Of a stretch of DNA of 64,000 nt, positions 57,030 to 64,000 are shown piece after piece. Every line of letters starts with the position of its first letter. Position 1 is the stretch's first letter. Origin of the DNA: Budvicia diplopodorum (GTDB lineage Bacteria; Pseudomonadota; Gammaproteobacteria; Enterobacterales; Enterobacteriaceae); NCBI RefSeq assembly GCF_009800925.1, contig NZ_WOYF01000005.1, positions 1-64,000 on the forward strand. Reading direction: 5' to 3'. Under the pieces are notes generated by a model. The model was not told the origin of the DNA. It worked only from the letters and a program-made list of their open reading frames with translations, and searched no databases. The translations under genes and the position numbers were made by a program.

Positions 57030-57584
57030 ATGAAAAGAAATATTATTTCAGCAGCGCTTCTAGCAAGCTGCATGATGTCAGTAGCCGGTAATGCTGCTGC
57101 GGTTGATGGTACTGTCAATTTCACAGGAGAGATCGGAGATGCCTCTTGTACCGTTAATATTGGTTCCGCTACCGGTGGTAACAATGCAACGGTTAATCTA
57201 GGTAAAGTGCCAGTAAGCAGCTTTCGCGGCGTTGGCTCTACCGCTGCGGATGCCGTTGGCAACACTGCGCTGAAAATTATCCTAAGCGATTGCCCAACGG
57301 GCACACCGACTACTGCTTCACTGAAGTTTGATGGTCAATATTACGAAGGCGATAATAACTATTTAGCGCTGAACAGTGCATCTACTGCAACCGGTGTAGC
57401 AATTATTCTGTCTGATACTGATTCATCTCACTTACCGCTGGGCGTTAGATCTAAACCAGTAACCCTGACTGTGGGTACCGGTACAACCAATACGCTGAAC
57501 TACAAAGCTGGCTATATTCAGCGTAAATCAACTATCACTGCAGGTAGTGCAAACTCTTCAGCAACCTTCACTATTAACTACTAA
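57030..57584 (+). CDS. Major fimbrial subunit (chaperone-usher pilin)
   Basis: The product has 184 residues: a signal peptide (MKRNIISAALLASCMMSVAG, cut after NAAA) and a pilin Ig fold with a Cys pair (DASCTVNIG; LSDCPTGTP) and the penultimate Tyr end (SATFTINY). ATG 57030 lies ten bases after AAGGAA; the TTG at 57021 is too close to it. First gene of the operon. Confidence 0.93.
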   Translation: MKRNIISAALLASCMMSVAGNAAAVDGTVNFTGEIGDASCTVNIGSATGGNNATVNLGKVPVSSFRGVGSTAADAVGNTALKIILSDCPTGTPTTASLKFDGQYYEGDNNYLALNSASTATGVAIILSDTDSSHLPLGVRSKPVTLTVGTGTTNTLNYKAGYIQRKSTITAGSANSSATFTINY

Positions 57585-57612
57585 TTTATAAATTAGACAG
57601 TTAGTTTTATTC

Positions 57613-57639
57613 AAGTGGCTTTCCCTTGGGGAGCCACTT
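57613..57639 (+). terminator. Attenuator-like hairpin after the pilin gene
   Basis: AAGTGGCT/AGCCACTT with a G/C-containing loop sits between pilin and chaperone, as is usual where pilin is made in excess. Confidence 0.65.
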
Positions 57640-57661
57640 AATTTAATGATTCAGGTAAGTT

Positions 57662-58333
57662 ATGCGTACATTAATTACATCACTATTACTGGTTATATTA
57701 TTTAGCAATAATATCGCCACCGCGGGCGTTATTATTGAAGGAACTCGCATTGTTTATCCAGAAGGAAATAAAGAGGTTAATATCGTACTGGATAACCAAG
57801 ATAAGTCCCCTTTTCTGATTAAAACATGGATAGAAAATACCGACTTTAAGGACTCACATTTCTTAATAACGCCGCCGCTATTTCGCCTAGATAGTAAACA
57901 AAAAAGTACGGTGCGCATTTTTAAAACCAATAATTCATTGCCGACGGACCGCGAGTCATTATTCTATTTTAACGCAATGTCTATTCCCTCTGCGGACACT
58001 AGTAAAGAAAATACGCTACAAATCGCTATACGTAGCCGACTGAAATTCTTCTATCGGCCAAAAATGCTTAATGAGCAATATCCGGAGGACGTCACCGATA
58101 AGCTTAGCTGGCAAAATGTTAACGGCAAATTAAGCATATCGAACCCAACGCCTTATTACATGAATTTCTCTTATATTTCCGTCGCCGGGAAAAAAATACA
58201 GGATGCTAACCTTGCGGCCCCACTATCCACGACAGAATTAACGTTACCTGATGGCGTATCCGTCGGCGAAATTGAGTGGAAAATAATTAATGATATGGGC
58301 GGCATTGGCCCTGTACATAAAGCTAAATTATAA
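57662..58333 (+). CDS. Periplasmic fimbrial chaperone
   Basis: The product has 223 residues with a signal peptide (ending NNIATAG). PapD-type fold: GTRIVYPEGNKEVNIVLDNQ, PFLIKTWIE, ITPPLFRLDSKQKSTVRIF and LFYFNAMSIP. The second domain ends in AKL. It folds and caps pilin subunits. Confidence 0.93.
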   Translation: MRTLITSLLLVILFSNNIATAGVIIEGTRIVYPEGNKEVNIVLDNQDKSPFLIKTWIENTDFKDSHFLITPPLFRLDSKQKSTVRIFKTNNSLPTDRESLFYFNAMSIPSADTSKENTLQIAIRSRLKFFYRPKMLNEQYPEDVTDKLSWQNVNGKLSISNPTPYYMNFSYISVAGKKIQDANLAAPLSTTELTLPDGVSVGEIEWKIINDMGGIGPVHKAKL

Positions 58334-58421
58334 ATATCCGGTTTCATATCTTCAGATCTTAAACGCTGGGATAAAACAAAAATAGTAAACCGGGATTGCT
58401 CCTTTATTAGGAACAAGGGAA

Positions 58422-60959
58422 ATGTTAAAAAAAATTAAATATGCCTCAACTTTTCTGGCACTCATGTGTTTAAACCTTTTTGGTATAGTGCCAACCATAT
58501 CCGCTCGTGACTCTTTTGATCCAATTTTTTTATCTCATTCAGATAATTCCGATGAGCGTCCTGACTTATCCGTTTTTGAGCGCGAAAACTCACAGGCTCC
58601 GGGCGTCTACCGCGTTGATGTCTTTATTAATGATGATTTCGTGGAAACAGCGGACGTCAATTTTGCTCAACAAAGCATGGAAAAAAGCGATGGAGCAAAC
58701 CTTATACCCTGTTTTAGTTTGAAAACGCTCAACGCATATGGCATACGCACCGCGGTTCTACCCAAGTTGAAAGAAAACGCTCAAGGCTGTGCTGATATTA
58801 GTGGAATCCCCAGTGCAACCACTGAATTCAATTTTTATTCCCAACGTCTGATGTTAAGCATTCCGCAGGCGGCGATTAATCCATCAATTCGTGGCTATGT
58901 TTCCCCTGATGAATACGATGATGGCATTAATGCAGCGTTGTTGAATTACCAGTTCACCGGCGGTAATAACTACTCCCGTGGGGGACAAAAAGACACCGCG
59001 AGCTATGGCCTTAACTTACGCCCTGGGATAAATATTGGCGCATGGCGCCTTCGTAACTATTCAATCTGGAATAAAGACGAAAATTCTTCAGAAGGCTGGG
59101 ATTCTGTCTATACCTATGCCGAACGTAATATCTCCACCATAAAAAGTACCCTGACGTTCGGAGAAAGCTCATCACCTTCTGACATATTTGATAGCGTGCC
59201 ATTTCGTGGCGTACAGCTTGCAACAGATGACCAAATGGAGCCAGAAAGTTTACAAGGCTACGCTCCCGTGGTGCGCGGCATAGCCAAAAGTAACGCAAAA
59301 GTGTTGATCAAGCAGAACGGCTACCTGATTTACCAGACTTTCGTTCCCGCAGGCGCTTTTGAAATTAACGATATGTATGCCACAGGCGGTAGCGGCGATC
59401 TGAACGTCACGGTAGAGGAGTCTGACGGTAGCCAACAGACCTTTGTCGTACCATTCGCCTCCCTGCCGGTATTACGACGCGAAGGAAGCCTGAAATATTC
59501 CCTCACTTCCGCTGAGTATCGTTCTTACGACAGTGAGGTTGATAAGACCCCATTCAGTCAGGCGACAATCAGCTACGGCCTGCCAAAAAACACCACGATA
59601 TATGGTGGCTTTCAGGGCGCATCCAAATACCAATCGCTGGCATTCGGATTGGGCAACAATATGGGTACGCTGGGTGCTATTTCTGTCGATGTGACACAGG
59701 CTTGGTCCAAAATGCACGACACTCTAAGAGCCTCAGGTCAATCGTGGAGAATACGCTACAGCAAAAACTTTGTTGATACCGGCACTAACTTCTCGGTTGC
59801 TGGCTATCGTTACTCGACGAGCGGATTTAACACGTTAGGTGACGTATTCGATAGCTATCGCGGTAGCCATCAATACATACCCAATGACCGGGTACGCAAC
59901 CGTACCGAAGTCAACGCCAGTCAAAGCTTGGGTAATCAGCTTGGCTATTTGAACCTGAGCGGCGTGATGGAAGATTACTGGAACGAACAGCAAAGAAACA
60001 CATCAGTGGGCGTAGGCTATGGTAACAGTATACAAAATGTAACCTTCAACCTTAACTACAGCCACAATCGCTCCTCTCAGATAAACGGTGATTCAGGTCG
60101 TGATTACCAAAGCGAAAACCTGTTTTCGTTAAATATCAGCGTACCGCTAGACAAACTGCTGTCCAATACGTGGGTTAACTATTCGCTTAATACCGGCAAC
60201 CCTGGCTCAACCAGTAATAGCGTGGGTCTCAGCGGATTAGCGCTGGAAGATCGGAATCTGAGCTGGAACGTACAAGAAACTTACGATAACAGCGATCGGG
60301 ATAGCGGAAGCTTAGGGGCAAACTACGATGGAACCTACGGCGGCATTTCCGCAGGCTATAGCTATGACAGCTATTGGCAACGCGTTAACTACGGTGCGAC
60401 GGGTAGCGTAGTAGCCCATGCGAACGGCATTACCTTTGGGCAACAGCTGAGCGAAACGGGTGCGCTGGTACAGGCGTCTGGCGTGGCCAATACGCGCGTG
60501 ATGAATAATTCCGGCGTGAACACCGATTTCCGCGGCTATGCACTAGTACCTTACGTGGCGGCCTATCGCCGCAGTAGTATTACGCTGGATAGCCAGACGC
60601 TGCCGGATAACGCCGATCTTGAAATTACTTCTCAATCCGTAGTTCCAACCCGTGGGGCAATAGTACGCGCCAATTTTATCGGCAATATCGGTTCTCGGGC
60701 CTTAATCCACCTGACGGATGCATCGGGTAAGGCGATTCCTTTCGGCGCGATAGTAGTTTATGCCAACGCTCAGACCCAAAAAGAAAATTCCGCCATTGTC
60801 GGCGACGACGGTCTGGTTTATCTCTCGGGGCTACAGGAGTCTGGCGTCTTACGGGTTCAGTGGGGTAAAAACACCGCTCGGCAGTGTCAAGCAAATTATC
60901 AGCTCCCCCAAACTGACGGCAATACCGGCGTTCAGCAGTCGCAAGCGACCTGTCAATAA
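58422..60959 (+). CDS. Outer-membrane fimbrial usher
   Basis: The product has 845 residues: a signal peptide, N-terminal chaperone-binding domain (PGVYRVDVFINDDFV), a 24-strand barrel with plug (GYAPVVRGIAKSNAKVLIKQ; GAFEINDMYATGGSGDLNV), and C-terminal domains (DASGKAIPFGAIV; VQWGKNTARQCQANYQLP). It assembles and exports the fimbria. Confidence 0.96.
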   Translation: MLKKIKYASTFLALMCLNLFGIVPTISARDSFDPIFLSHSDNSDERPDLSVFERENSQAPGVYRVDVFINDDFVETADVNFAQQSMEKSDGANLIPCFSLKTLNAYGIRTAVLPKLKENAQGCADISGIPSATTEFNFYSQRLMLSIPQAAINPSIRGYVSPDEYDDGINAALLNYQFTGGNNYSRGGQKDTASYGLNLRPGINIGAWRLRNYSIWNKDENSSEGWDSVYTYAERNISTIKSTLTFGESSSPSDIFDSVPFRGVQLATDDQMEPESLQGYAPVVRGIAKSNAKVLIKQNGYLIYQTFVPAGAFEINDMYATGGSGDLNVTVEESDGSQQTFVVPFASLPVLRREGSLKYSLTSAEYRSYDSEVDKTPFSQATISYGLPKNTTIYGGFQGASKYQSLAFGLGNNMGTLGAISVDVTQAWSKMHDTLRASGQSWRIRYSKNFVDTGTNFSVAGYRYSTSGFNTLGDVFDSYRGSHQYIPNDRVRNRTEVNASQSLGNQLGYLNLSGVMEDYWNEQQRNTSVGVGYGNSIQNVTFNLNYSHNRSSQINGDSGRDYQSENLFSLNISVPLDKLLSNTWVNYSLNTGNPGSTSNSVGLSGLALEDRNLSWNVQETYDNSDRDSGSLGANYDGTYGGISAGYSYDSYWQRVNYGATGSVVAHANGITFGQQLSETGALVQASGVANTRVMNNSGVNTDFRGYALVPYVAAYRRSSITLDSQTLPDNADLEITSQSVVPTRGAIVRANFIGNIGSRALIHLTDASGKAIPFGAIVVYANAQTQKENSAIVGDDGLVYLSGLQESGVLRVQWGKNTARQCQANYQLPQTDGNTGVQQSQATCQ

Positions 60960-60990
60960 TGCCTGAGCGTATTTATCAAGGAATTCCAAT

Positions 60991-61965
60991 ATGAGAAAGA
61001 TTAATCGAAATAGGCTTTACGCGGTGGCTGCCGGCTTGGCTTTAGGTTTGTGTAGCGTTAACGCTTTTGCTGGCAACTACTGTGTAAATCTTGATGGTAA
61101 GGACTATCGGGTTCCTATGTCTTCATTACCCATAGATCCGGAGGCTCCCGATGGCGCAATAATCTTTACACGATTTGTAGATGACATCGCTGGACCAAAG
61201 TATACCTGTGCGTCCGGACGTGCCGACTATGCTTCGAGGATGAGTAGCGCATTTAGCACCATTGTCGGCAATAACTCTCGCGGGAATATTTATGCTTCGG
61301 GTATCCCGGGCATTGGCTTGCAGGTCTCTGATCTGGAAATTCCGTCTCGAGTAATCCCTCAGCGAGATGGTCTATCTCCTAATGAACTTATTCCCTTCTG
61401 GGGCCCAGACAACAGAATACGCATTGACTTTATTAAAACCGGGCCTATCTCCTCGGGCAAATTGACCTCCGGAAAGGTCGCTATTTACGAAGTGGATGAC
61501 ACTCCGGTAGCGACAATTTCTCTGCTTTCAAATATCTCTTGGGTTACCAAAAGCTGTACTATCGATGGAGCAGATCGAAATAAAGTTGTCCCTTTGGGTA
61601 CACATCGGGTGAGCCAGTTTAACGGTATAGGCAGCGTATCAACCGATAGCCCCTTCTCATTAACGCTTAATTGCCAAAAGGACAGCGCGCCCGTTTACGT
61701 TTCATTTGAACCAACAACCGGCAGCACAGGGGACGGATTACTCAATATCGATAGTAGCGTTACGGGAGCGGCTACCGGTGTAGCAGTCGAAGTAGTAAAT
61801 CAGAGCGATCGCTCTCGGCTTAAGTTTAGAAACGAGGTCAAATACCATATGGCCGCTGAAAGTACGGTTATATTGCCTTTTATTGCACGCTATAGGCAAA
61901 CAGGCTCCACGATTAAGCCAGGCAAAGCCAATGCCGCCATGACGTTTACCATCAATCAGAATTAA
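60991..61965 (+). CDS. Fimbrial tip adhesin / minor subunit
   Basis: The product has 324 residues: a signal peptide (ending VNAFA), an N-terminal receptor-type domain with Cys pairs (about 25-185), and a C-terminal pilin domain (SCTIDGADRNKVVPLGTHRV; ...AAMTFTIN). The two-domain layout fits a FimH-like tip adhesin. The ligand is unknown. Last gene of the operon. Confidence 0.88.
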   Translation: MRKINRNRLYAVAAGLALGLCSVNAFAGNYCVNLDGKDYRVPMSSLPIDPEAPDGAIIFTRFVDDIAGPKYTCASGRADYASRMSSAFSTIVGNNSRGNIYASGIPGIGLQVSDLEIPSRVIPQRDGLSPNELIPFWGPDNRIRIDFIKTGPISSGKLTSGKVAIYEVDDTPVATISLLSNISWVTKSCTIDGADRNKVVPLGTHRVSQFNGIGSVSTDSPFSLTLNCQKDSAPVYVSFEPTTGSTGDGLLNIDSSVTGAATGVAVEVVNQSDRSRLKFRNEVKYHMAAESTVILPFIARYRQTGSTIKPGKANAAMTFTINQN

Positions 61966-61985
61966 TGCTTTATCTCCCTTATATA

Positions 61986-62015
61986 GCCTTATATGGGCAT
62001 TAGCTCATATAAGGC
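61986..62015 (+). terminator. Hairpin after the fimbrial operon
   Basis: GCCTTATAT.../...ATATAAGGC inverted repeat 18 bp past the adhesin stop. Confidence 0.6.
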
Positions 62016-62218
62016 CATATTATTAGCAGCAGTTGCCATTGCCATATTTTGAATATACTGCTCCGCGACTATTACTCGATTAAACATATCTATATATAAG
62101 TAAAAAAAGCAACGGAGTTATCCCGTGCCGCTTTCCATTATTTATTAGCATTTCTTTTTCAATAATAGAAATGCCAATCAATGACCATCACAATAAAATC
62201 ATCGAGTAAAAATAGTTA

Positions 62219-62246
62219 AGATCTAAAACTAATGTAGATCTTTTTT
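62219..62246 (+). terminator. Terminator-like hairpin upstream of the microcin gene
   Basis: AGATCTA/TAGATCT with a 9-nt loop is followed by TTTTTT. No gene is recognised between the adhesin and this hairpin, so it may end an unseen small transcript or insulate the microcin promoter. Confidence 0.65.
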
Positions 62247-62423
62247 ATATGAATCCCAGTTCAATACAAAATTCATCATTGATCATATTCACTTCACTAT
62301 TAGACATGGCTATTTCATTCATATAGTTAGCCCGCCAAAACAATATGGCTATCTAACATTCCTTGTTTTTGTTTATCAGGGAAGACCTAACTATATATCT
62401 AGATTTTTTAATTGGAGTGTCAA
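62247..62423 (+). promoter_or_regulatory. Microcin promoter region
   Basis: A/T-rich 177 bp between the hairpin and the start codon, ending in a GGAGTG ribosome-binding site. A specific promoter cannot be named with confidence. Confidence 0.4.
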
Positions 62424-62786
62424 ATGAGAGAATTATCAGTTTTTGAAATGAACGAAATTGCCGGTGGCTATTCTTGGAGCTTCTCCTCTTTTGGTGGGTT
62501 TATTCAGTCTACTTTGAGTAATGTCGCTGAAGCGGCGGCGTCCGCAGTTCTTGGCGCTGCTGCCGGGGGTGTGGCTGGTGCAATTATTGGCGGAGCTAAT
62601 GGTGGTGACGGTGGCGGCCTGCTCGGCTTCGGTCAAATCGGCCAACTGGTCGGCATGATTGGCGGCGGGCTTATTGGCGTAGTCGGAGTAGGAGTAGCGG
62701 CGACAGTCGTTGGTTGGGATATCACCCTTGATCAAACGATTAAAGCGGCTGAAGGCATAACTAACGGTTCTTTCAGACCGTGGTAA
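62424..62786 (+). CDS. Putative class II microcin precursor with double-glycine leader
   Basis: The product has 120 residues. Residues 1-15 (MRELSVFEMNEIAGG) match the class II microcin leader pattern (compare microcin V, MRTLTLNELDSVSGG). Cleavage after GG would free a peptide of about 105 residues that is Gly/Ala-rich and hydrophobic (AAAGGVAGAIIGGANGGDGG; GLIGVVGVGVAATVVGWD), without Cys and without the Ser-rich siderophore tail. This predicts an unmodified, pore-forming or membrane-active class IIa type peptide. ATG 62424 follows GGAGTG; the frame upstream of it is not preferred. An HlyD-type exporter gene follows. Confidence 0.82.
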   Translation: MRELSVFEMNEIAGGYSWSFSSFGGFIQSTLSNVAEAAASAVLGAAAGGVAGAIIGGANGGDGGGLLGFGQIGQLVGMIGGGLIGVVGVGVAATVVGWDITLDQTIKAAEGITNGSFRPW

Positions 62787-62808
62787 TCCTATCAGCAGGC
62801 AAGTAACA

Positions 62809-62836
62809 AAAAAGGCCCGAAATTTCGGGCCTTTTC
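62809..62836 (+). terminator. Terminator between microcin and secretion gene
   Basis: AAAAGGCCCGAAA/TTTCGGGCCTTTT forms a strong hairpin with a T-run. It would limit read-through into the exporter gene and so favour excess precursor. Confidence 0.9.
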
Positions 62837-62864
62837 CCTATCATAAAACAACACCGTGAAGGCC

Positions 62865-64000
62865 ATGACCAATAACATTTATCGTCAGGAAGCGATTGAC
62901 TATAAAAAATTCCACTGGAAGGGAAAGGCGCTACTGCTGGCCGGGCTACCCGTCTGGCTTATCGCACTACTCTCCTTTTCATTCGTCGCTATCCTGATTC
63001 TAACGCTGACTTTTTGCCGCTATACGCAGCGTATTGACGTACGCGGAGAAGTGATTACTTTGCCTCATTCAATTAACGTATTTGCGCCACAGCAGGGCTT
63101 TGTTGTACGCCAAATGGTTTCGCAGGGTCAATCGGTTAAAAAAGGCGATCCGCTGTATGAACTAGACGTTTCACGCACCACCAGCACGGGTAACGTCAGC
63201 GATACAACTACGGCGGCCATTAATGAAAAAATTGCCACGGCCAATGAGATTATTGAAAAAATCGCGCTCAATAAGCAGGAAACCCTTGAAGCCTTAAACG
63301 CCCAGCTACTCAACTATACGGCATCGCTAAAAGAAACCACGCTCATGCAGGAAGCCTCACTCACCGGATTAAATAAAATGCGCAGTTCTCTGGCAAATTA
63401 CGATAAATATTTGCGACAGGGGCTGATTAATAAAGATCAGTATAACAATCAGCATGCGCTTTTTTTCCAGCAGCAAAATACCTATCAGTCACTCGCTAGC
63501 CAGAAAATGCAGTTGGAATCCCAGCTTACCCAGCTTAAGAGCGATATTGTGACCAAGTCTGCCGACTACGATAACCAAATATCCAGCTATAAAAACCAGA
63601 TCAATGATTTTCGCAATCAGTTAGTGGAATCAAACGCCAGCGGCGGCTTAGTTATCAAGGCAACAACGAATGGCCGGGTTGAATCACTTTCCGTCACCGC
63701 CGGACAAATGGTCGATAAGGGTAGCAGCCTAGCGCAAATCAAACCGACCGGTAACATCGAGTACTATCTGGTGCTCTGGCTACCCAACAACAGCCTGCCT
63801 TATCTAAAACCCGGTGACGCGATTAATATCCGCTACGACGCCTTCCCGTCCGATAAGTTCGGCCAGTTCCCCGGGACGATAATGTCAATATCATCGGTAC
63901 CGGCCACCCGGCAGGAGATGGCGGAATACAACAACGTCAACGGGAATATGAACCAGCAAGAATCCTCCCTATATAAAACCATTGTGGAACTCAAGCACAA
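62865..64000 (+). CDS. HlyD/CvaA-family microcin secretion protein, 3' end outside window
   Basis: Open to the end of the window (378 residues seen). An N-terminal membrane helix (about residues 25-52), the lipoyl-like half (VRGEVITLPHSINVFAPQQG; VKKGDPLYELDVS), a long coiled coil (about 120-245, e.g. NKQETLEALNAQLLNYTASL), the second lipoyl half (GRVESLSVTAGQMVDKG) and the start of the beta-barrel domain are visible. This is the membrane-fusion partner for a peptidase-containing ABC exporter, whose gene is expected downstream. ATG 62865 is chosen; GTG 62856 is in frame. Absent from simple ORF lists because no stop is reached. Confidence 0.9.
   Translation, partial: MTNNIYRQEAIDYKKFHWKGKALLLAGLPVWLIALLSFSFVAILILTLTFCRYTQRIDVRGEVITLPHSINVFAPQQGFVVRQMVSQGQSVKKGDPLYELDVSRTTSTGNVSDTTTAAINEKIATANEIIEKIALNKQETLEALNAQLLNYTASLKETTLMQEASLTGLNKMRSSLANYDKYLRQGLINKDQYNNQHALFFQQQNTYQSLASQKMQLESQLTQLKSDIVTKSADYDNQISSYKNQINDFRNQLVESNASGGLVIKATTNGRVESLSVTAGQMVDKGSSLAQIKPTGNIEYYLVLWLPNNSLPYLKPGDAINIRYDAFPSDKFGQFPGTIMSISSVPATRQEMAEYNNVNGNMNQQESSLYKTIVELKH

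Noticed and set aside
62436-62735. Minus-strand frame of 99 residues opposite the microcin gene, considered as immunity protein
   Set aside because: It is antisense to Gly/Ala-rich codons, has no membrane helices and no ribosome-binding site.
1-64000. CRISPR array, integrase or intact prophage
   Set aside because: No regularly spaced repeats, no cas genes, no tyrosine or serine recombinase and no phage structural genes were seen.

Overview
The window reads as chromosomal DNA of a gamma-proteobacterium of the order Enterobacterales. Many genes (selAB, fdoGHI, glyQS, tag-yiaC, yiaD, avtA, ibpAB, yidQ, deoBD, sodA) match Escherichia coli families closely in length and motifs, but gene order and several modules differ. 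A Budviciaceae-type genus (Budvicia, Limnobaculum, Pragia relatives) is a reasonable guess; this is inference and not proven by the window.

Layout. 0-4.9 kb: the 3' end of an autotransporter gene, a decayed second copy of its tail beside an IS1 InsA-like zinc-ribbon remnant, the selenocysteine tRNA gene selC, a deletion scar of the xylose locus (xylR and xylB tails fused back to back), psiF, a lone Zur-type rpmJ2 and ygjV. 4.9-8.2 kb: selA-selB. 8.4-16.9 kb: a zinc alcohol dehydrogenase, an AfuABC/FbpABC-type ABC importer, a decayed toxin-antitoxin pair, an RstAB-like two-component system and a second InsA-like small protein. 17-24.5 kb: a DcrB-like lipoprotein, then fdhE and fdoIHG on the minus strand with fdhD divergent. 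fdoG carries an in-frame UGA (selenocysteine), so selC, selA, selB and their client enzyme lie within about 23 kb. 24.7-30.5 kb: an AraC regulator and a galactitol-family PTS operon with a RhaD-like aldolase, a 2-hydroxyacid dehydrogenase and a private HPr, for an unidentified sugar. 30.5-34.4 kb: an accessory stretch with a degenerate segmental duplication, a cold-shock-domain protein, an RluA-type pseudouridine synthase and a stand-alone TIR-domain protein.

34.4-41.2 kb: nucleoside catabolism. deoC-deoR-deoB-deoD on the minus strand diverge from a CNT nucleoside transporter, pdp and cdd. Pdp and Cdd are of the Bacillus type, not the usual enterobacterial type, and two DeoR-like operators flank a CRP-like site in the shared promoter. 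41.3-54.3 kb: mostly conserved core (sodA with a Fur box, yjdM, yiiM, yibL, yiaF, glyS-glyQ, tag-yiaC, yiaD with a small paralog, avtA, ibpB, ibpA, yidQ), plus a remnant of ghrB. 54.5-62 kb: a periplasmic alpha-carbonic anhydrase, a short membrane-anchored winged-helix regulator and a chaperone-usher fimbrial operon. 62.4-64 kb: a small Gly/Ala-rich peptide with a class II microcin double-glycine leader, followed by an HlyD/CvaA-type secretion gene that runs off the window. This is the best candidate for an undescribed system here.

Two families of short dispersed repeats occur between genes: a hairpin element beginning TCATCCCGGCGAAAGCCGGG (four copies) and a degenerate enterobacterial repeat ending in GGGTATA (three partial copies).
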